Positions 6,381 through 9,132 of a stretch of DNA of 9,132 bases are shown one piece after another. Both the position numbers and the translations under genes were made by a program. Below the pieces are notes generated by a model. It saw nothing but the letters and a program-made list of their open reading frames with translations. It was not told the origin of the DNA and made no database searches. Origin of the DNA: Ekhidna sp. GTDB taxonomy: Bacteria; Bacteroidota; Bacteroidia; Cytophagales; Cyclobacteriaceae. Position 1 is the stretch's first letter. Each line of letters opens with the position of its first letter. Location: the NCBI GenBank assembly GCA_013214445.1, contig JABSPG010000135.1, positions 1-9,132 on the forward strand. Reading direction: 5' to 3'.

Positions 6381-7529
6381 TTAATAATTCCATCTCAAGC
6401 CTAGCTCTACATAGCCATTAAAGTAGTCTCGAAAGGTCAAGGATTCCATATTGGGGTTATTTGAAGTTCTATTTACAAAACTTCCTCTCCAGTAGATGCG
6501 GCCAGTCTCATTTATGGGCAGATTAAATTCAAAATTCATCATCAAATACTGATACTTGAGTGAGCGATTATTCCCTGATCCAGGTGCCAGATTTTTGTAA
6601 TTTCTGGTTGTATACCTAATACTTGATTTAAAGCCCAGAGTTTTTCCTTTTGTATCTATGTGTGCTCCAGGACCTATTTCATGAAACGTACTTCTGTCAT
6701 TTTGATCGATTCTTGCAGTATGATAAAGTCCTAATCCAATATTGAAATCATTCCTTGATTTAGTGAAGTCGAAAAGCAAACGATTAAATTGATATAGCCA
6801 TTCACGTGAACCTATCCTAAATAGCAGTTCATCCCCTAAATGACTTGCAACTACCCTAGCAGAAATCGTCTCATAGTCTCTTATCTGAGTTTCGCTCTCG
6901 ACCAAAAGCTTTCTTTCCCAAGCATCGGTCTTCCACTTTTTACTGTACAAGACTTCAAGATACGGTGCTTTGTACATAAGTCGTTCCCCGCTAGGTTGAT
7001 CATACTTCTTGTGGAGATAGCCTAGTTCAGTTTTCAACCATGATTTTTTCCCAAGGTAAAAATCTAACCCCACAGGCACTCGAATTAACCTGTAAGAAAA
7101 AGGAGTAGCAAGAACTGCATTATCCGCATTGAACCCTTCTCTACGCTTTCGATAAAACTCTGGAGCGAACTCCAGATATTTTTTTGAGGCATACTTCAGT
7201 CTGTACGAAGTTGAAATCCTGAAAGCATATCTATCGGCATTACGCATGGTTTGATAGATTCCCAAGTTACCGTTGACCTTGAGTTTCAATCTATGTAGCT
7301 TTCCTTCTTTGCTGAACGTATTATTCAAAACAAATTTCTGGAATGTACCGCTATCCCAGTTTTCGGTACCCGATAGGACATCATCATCAATGATCAATCT
7401 ACTAGGACTTAAGAAAGCATTCCATTCGCTTCCTAAACCAAGTTCCAACTTATGGGTATGTTGAATCTGACCTGATACTGGATGAAACAACAGACCCGTC
7501 ATTAACAGTAATAGATTTCGTATGTTCAT
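6381..7529 (-). CDS. Predicted outer-membrane beta-barrel protein, last gene of the ATP-grasp operon
   Basis: Not assigned to a named family. It has 382 residues with a signal peptide (about 1-20, MNIRNLLLLMTGLLFHPVSG, cut before Q21). The rest is a run of alternating strands rich in Tyr, Arg and Lys, such as LHRLKLKVNGNLGIY, YAFRISTSYRLKYASKKYLEF and YLMMNFEFNLPI, with polar turns, and no long hydrophobic helix. It ends in an aromatic-rich strand, YVELGLRWNY, as outer-membrane barrels do for BAM recognition. This supports an outer-membrane barrel, by size perhaps 14-18 strands. It starts 5 bases after the stop of the 52-residue protein, so it is almost certainly co-transcribed with the ATP-grasp and 7TM genes and probably serves the same pathway, as a channel, an anchor or a partner. 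Substrate unknown. Confidence 0.78.
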   Translation of the reverse strand: MNIRNLLLLMTGLLFHPVSGQIQHTHKLELGLGSEWNAFLSPSRLIIDDDVLSGTENWDSGTFQKFVLNNTFSKEGKLHRLKLKVNGNLGIYQTMRNADRYAFRISTSYRLKYASKKYLEFAPEFYRKRREGFNADNAVLATPFSYRLIRVPVGLDFYLGKKSWLKTELGYLHKKYDQPSGERLMYKAPYLEVLYSKKWKTDAWERKLLVESETQIRDYETISARVVASHLGDELLFRIGSREWLYQFNRLLFDFTKSRNDFNIGLGLYHTARIDQNDRSTFHEIGPGAHIDTKGKTLGFKSSIRYTTRNYKNLAPGSGNNRSLKYQYLMMNFEFNLPINETGRIYWRGSFVNRTSNNPNMESLTFRDYFNGYVELGLRWNY

Positions 7530-7534
7530 GGTTA

Positions 7535-7693
7535 CTAGTCTGTGAAAATGGCGAATTGATACTTCTGAGATTCTTCGTCTGGCGATCCCACCGCAATCTG
7601 CTGAGGTTCATTATCAATCAATAAATGATCCGCTAATGCAATTCCCATAAGTAACACAAGAGCTACCAGGTACAATGTCTTTGATTTTTTCAT
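7535..7693 (-). CDS. 52-residue exported or membrane-anchored small protein
   Basis: A small gene tucked between the ATP-grasp and barrel genes, with spacings of 11 and 5 bases. The ATG at 7691-7693 follows ATTTCAAAG and the stop is TAG at 7535-7537. The product begins MKKSKTLYLVALVLLMGIALA, a textbook signal sequence (basic start, hydrophobic core about 7-20, possible A-x-A-like cut near 19-21). The remaining ~31 residues are polar and acidic: DHLLIDNEPQQ, then GSPDEESQK, ending YQFAIFTD with a C-terminal Asp. There is no cysteine, so it is not a lipoprotein. If cleaved it would be a ~31-residue acidic periplasmic peptide; if not, a single-pass anchored protein with a periplasmic tail. No family recognised. 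Its position makes a role with the ligase plausible. The gene is supported by tight packing, frame integrity and the clear signal sequence, but its size limits certainty. Confidence 0.75.
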   Translation of the reverse strand: MKKSKTLYLVALVLLMGIALADHLLIDNEPQQIAVGSPDEESQKYQFAIFTD

Positions 7694-7704
7694 CTTTGAA
7701 ATAT

Positions 7705-8592
7705 TTAATAGAGTTGATTTTTTTGTTTGGCTCGTTGAATTGCTTGTTTCAAGCCTTCTTTGTTCGCTAGCTGAATACCTAAGCCCGGTCTTACATTTAA
7801 TTCCATTATCATCGGGCCCTTCCTGTCATCAATGACCAAGTCCACTCCCAGGTAATCCAGTGGAAAGTGGCAAGCAGCTTTGACAGACATACGGATGAGG
7901 TTCTCCCAATATGGCAGTTGGATTCCAATAATTGGATGGTTTGTGTCTGGATGATCATCCATATGCTTGACTCCATCGTAAGCACTTTTCAATTTCCCTG
8001 TTTGCATATCTACCCCTATACCCAATCCACCTTGGTGCAGATTTGCCTTCCCATTGGATTGCGAAGTTGGCATGCGTAGCATACCCATCACAGGTACTTT
8101 TTTCAATAAAAGGATCCGAATATCCGGTACCCCTTCAGGAAAAATCTCATGAAAAACACGATGTGGTCTGACGTACTCCTCAATAAGTGCTACATCAGAA
8201 TCTCCAAAGGAATAAATGCCGAAGATCGTATTTGCTATATGTGTGAAGATCTCCTGATCAGACACTAGCCGACCTTGACTCATCCATCCTTCCTTTTTCC
8301 TTTTCAAAATGAGGATACCTTTCCCCCCAGCCCCTTTGGCTGGTTTAATTACCAATTCATTCCATTCGCTGGCAGACTGCCAGGCTTCCTCAATTTTGCC
8401 TATGGAATCGACAACTGTGTACGTCCTTGGACATGCTATTTGATTTTTATGGAGAATGCTTTTTGCCAGATATTTATCATCTGCATACTTATAATTTACA
8501 CGGGCATTGTTTGGGTAAATGAAACCCAAGTTGCGCTCATTCATTCCTAGAATGCTTGATCGCATTTGTCCTAGTCTACTAAGCCAGTTCAT
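7705..8592 (-). CDS. Alpha-L-glutamate ligase-like ATP-grasp protein (RimK-related)
   Basis: A 295-residue cytoplasmic ATP-grasp ligase. Seen in order: ILGMNERN (14-21) and the YADDKYLAK segment (36-44) that open this family; VIKPAKGAGGKGILIL (81-96), with the ATP-binding lysine and the glycine-rich loop; ALIEEYV (135-141), the adenine-contacting hinge; GVPDIRILLL (154-163); GKANLHQGGLGIGVD (181-195); YLGVDLVID (247-255); and MELNVRPGLGIQLAN (263-277), with the Mg-binding Glu and Asn. All catalytic elements look intact. Known of the superfamily: ATP activates a carboxylate as acyl phosphate and an amine attacks it, giving an amide bond. This subfamily is named after RimK-type glutamate ligases, but its substrate is not settled. 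It starts 4 bases after the stop of the 7TM gene, its usual genomic partner, and is followed by the small exported protein and the barrel. Confidence 0.93.
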   Translation of the reverse strand: MNWLSRLGQMRSSILGMNERNLGFIYPNNARVNYKYADDKYLAKSILHKNQIACPRTYTVVDSIGKIEEAWQSASEWNELVIKPAKGAGGKGILILKRKKEGWMSQGRLVSDQEIFTHIANTIFGIYSFGDSDVALIEEYVRPHRVFHEIFPEGVPDIRILLLKKVPVMGMLRMPTSQSNGKANLHQGGLGIGVDMQTGKLKSAYDGVKHMDDHPDTNHPIIGIQLPYWENLIRMSVKAACHFPLDYLGVDLVIDDRKGPMIMELNVRPGLGIQLANKEGLKQAIQRAKQKNQLY

Positions 8593-8596
8593 GATA

Positions 8597-9132
8597 TTAA
8601 TGATTGATTACCTGAAGAAATCTGTAATACTCCGTGACTCGAAGGCCGATCCATTTACCTAATAGCAAATTGATACCTGCTACCGTCAAAATGATTTCTG
8701 GAAATGTGATGACAAAAAGTTGAATGGCCGTACTTGAAAGGATAAAATAGATCGCCATAGTCACAAGTAAGGTGGTTGCATAGAGTTTAGAAGCCTCATA
8801 TCGTCCCTCCTCTTCAATCTTTCTAGCCACTCGCTCACTTACAATTGTCAGAATGATGATGGGAAAAAAAAGTGGTGCTGAAGCTGCTAACCAACCAGTC
8901 TCATGGAGTAATTTGACTGCAATCAAAGCTGTAACGACAACAGCAATCAGCATCGAGGATATCTTAGCATTGTATTGAATCCCCCATTTTTCTAGAGGAA
9001 AGCTAGTCAACGCCACTACCCCGATGATCAGGCTAAACAAAATCAATCCTGCAGCTAAGCCCGTCTCTAGCAAGGACAGTGTAATTAGTACAGGCAAGAA
9101 CACTCCATAGGTTTTTAAGCCTATGATGTTTT
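8597..9132 (-). CDS. C-terminal 7TM domain of an inactive-transglutaminase/7TM protein (partial)
   Basis: The frame stays open to the window edge, so this is the last 177 residues of a longer protein. Upstream codons in the frame read NIIGLKTYG before VFLPVLITLSLLETGLAAGL, matching the RNVVG-x-PTxGTFMPVLIAL style of this family's membrane domain, so a GTG at 9103 is internal rather than a start. The visible part is mostly membrane helices (about 14-33, 47-66, 73-92, 110-130, 136-155 of the visible segment). Basic and polar loops (ERVARKIEEEGRYEASKL) and a final GLRVTEYYRFLQV tail complete it. Known: full-length members have an N-terminal helix, a periplasmic transglutaminase-like fold lacking the catalytic residues, and a C-terminal seven-helix membrane domain, and are encoded next to an ATP-grasp ligase like the one that follows 4 bases on. 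The family assignment is from recognition of this segment plus the neighbour; the N-terminal domain is not visible. Confidence 0.85.
   Translation of the reverse strand, partial: NIIGLKTYGVFLPVLITLSLLETGLAAGLILFSLIIGVVALTSFPLEKWGIQYNAKISSMLIAVVVTALIAVKLLHETGWLAASAPLFFPIIILTIVSERVARKIEEEGRYEASKLYATTLLVTMAIYFILSSTAIQLFVITFPEIILTVAGINLLLGKWIGLRVTEYYRFLQVINH

Noticed and set aside
6289..6393. Minus-strand 34-codon frame (starts MELLKIKITEK) overlapping the end of the barrel gene
   Set aside because: No ribosome site, no signal sequence or motif, and its start lies inside the barrel coding region. It is most likely a chance frame in the gap.
9101..9103. GTG as the start of the 7TM gene
   Set aside because: The frame is open upstream to the window edge, and the upstream residues (NIIGLKTYG) match the family, so the gene is truncated by the window rather than starting here.

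Overview
The window looks like a chromosomal segment of a Bacteroidota bacterium, most likely a marine-type Cytophagales relative. The basis is moderate A+T content, a type IX secretion (Por) sorting domain, a double-FtsX MacB-like permease of the kind common in this phylum, A-rich translation starts with few Shine-Dalgarno sites, and one good match to the Bacteroidota promoter pattern (TTTG, 19-base spacer, TAnnTTTG-like). No rRNA, tRNA, CRISPR array, insertion sequence or phage gene was seen. No gap between genes exceeds 300 bases.

Layout. Almost everything is on the minus strand. 1-382: the first 127 residues of an acetolactate-synthase-type ThDP enzyme, cut by the window edge. 523-1104: an exported protein made of two copies of one ~75-residue unit, followed by a short hairpin. 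1149-3668: a large FtsX/MacB-type ABC permease with an unusual C-terminal tail that runs into the start region of the exported protein. 3669-3911: a non-coding gap with a G-rich long-loop hairpin. 3912-4502 (minus) and 4611-4967 (plus): a divergent nitroreductase / SnoaL-like pair around a small control region with two perfect palindromes; the SnoaL-like gene ends in a clear terminator. 5058-6143: a T9SS-sorted cell-surface or secreted protein with its own probable promoter. 6381-9132: a tight minus-strand operon.

The operon at 6381-9132 is the most interesting part. In transcription order it encodes the C-terminal membrane domain of a '7TM / inactive transglutaminase' protein (cut by the window edge), an ATP-grasp ligase of the alpha-L-glutamate-ligase-like (RimK-related) family, a 52-residue exported or membrane-anchored small protein at 7535-7693, and an outer-membrane beta-barrel-like protein. 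Gaps are 4, 11 and 5 bases. The 7TM/ATP-grasp pairing is a known but poorly understood amidoligase system. The small protein and the barrel attached to it suggest an envelope-spanning version in which the small protein is a candidate substrate or product carrier. That role is inference only.
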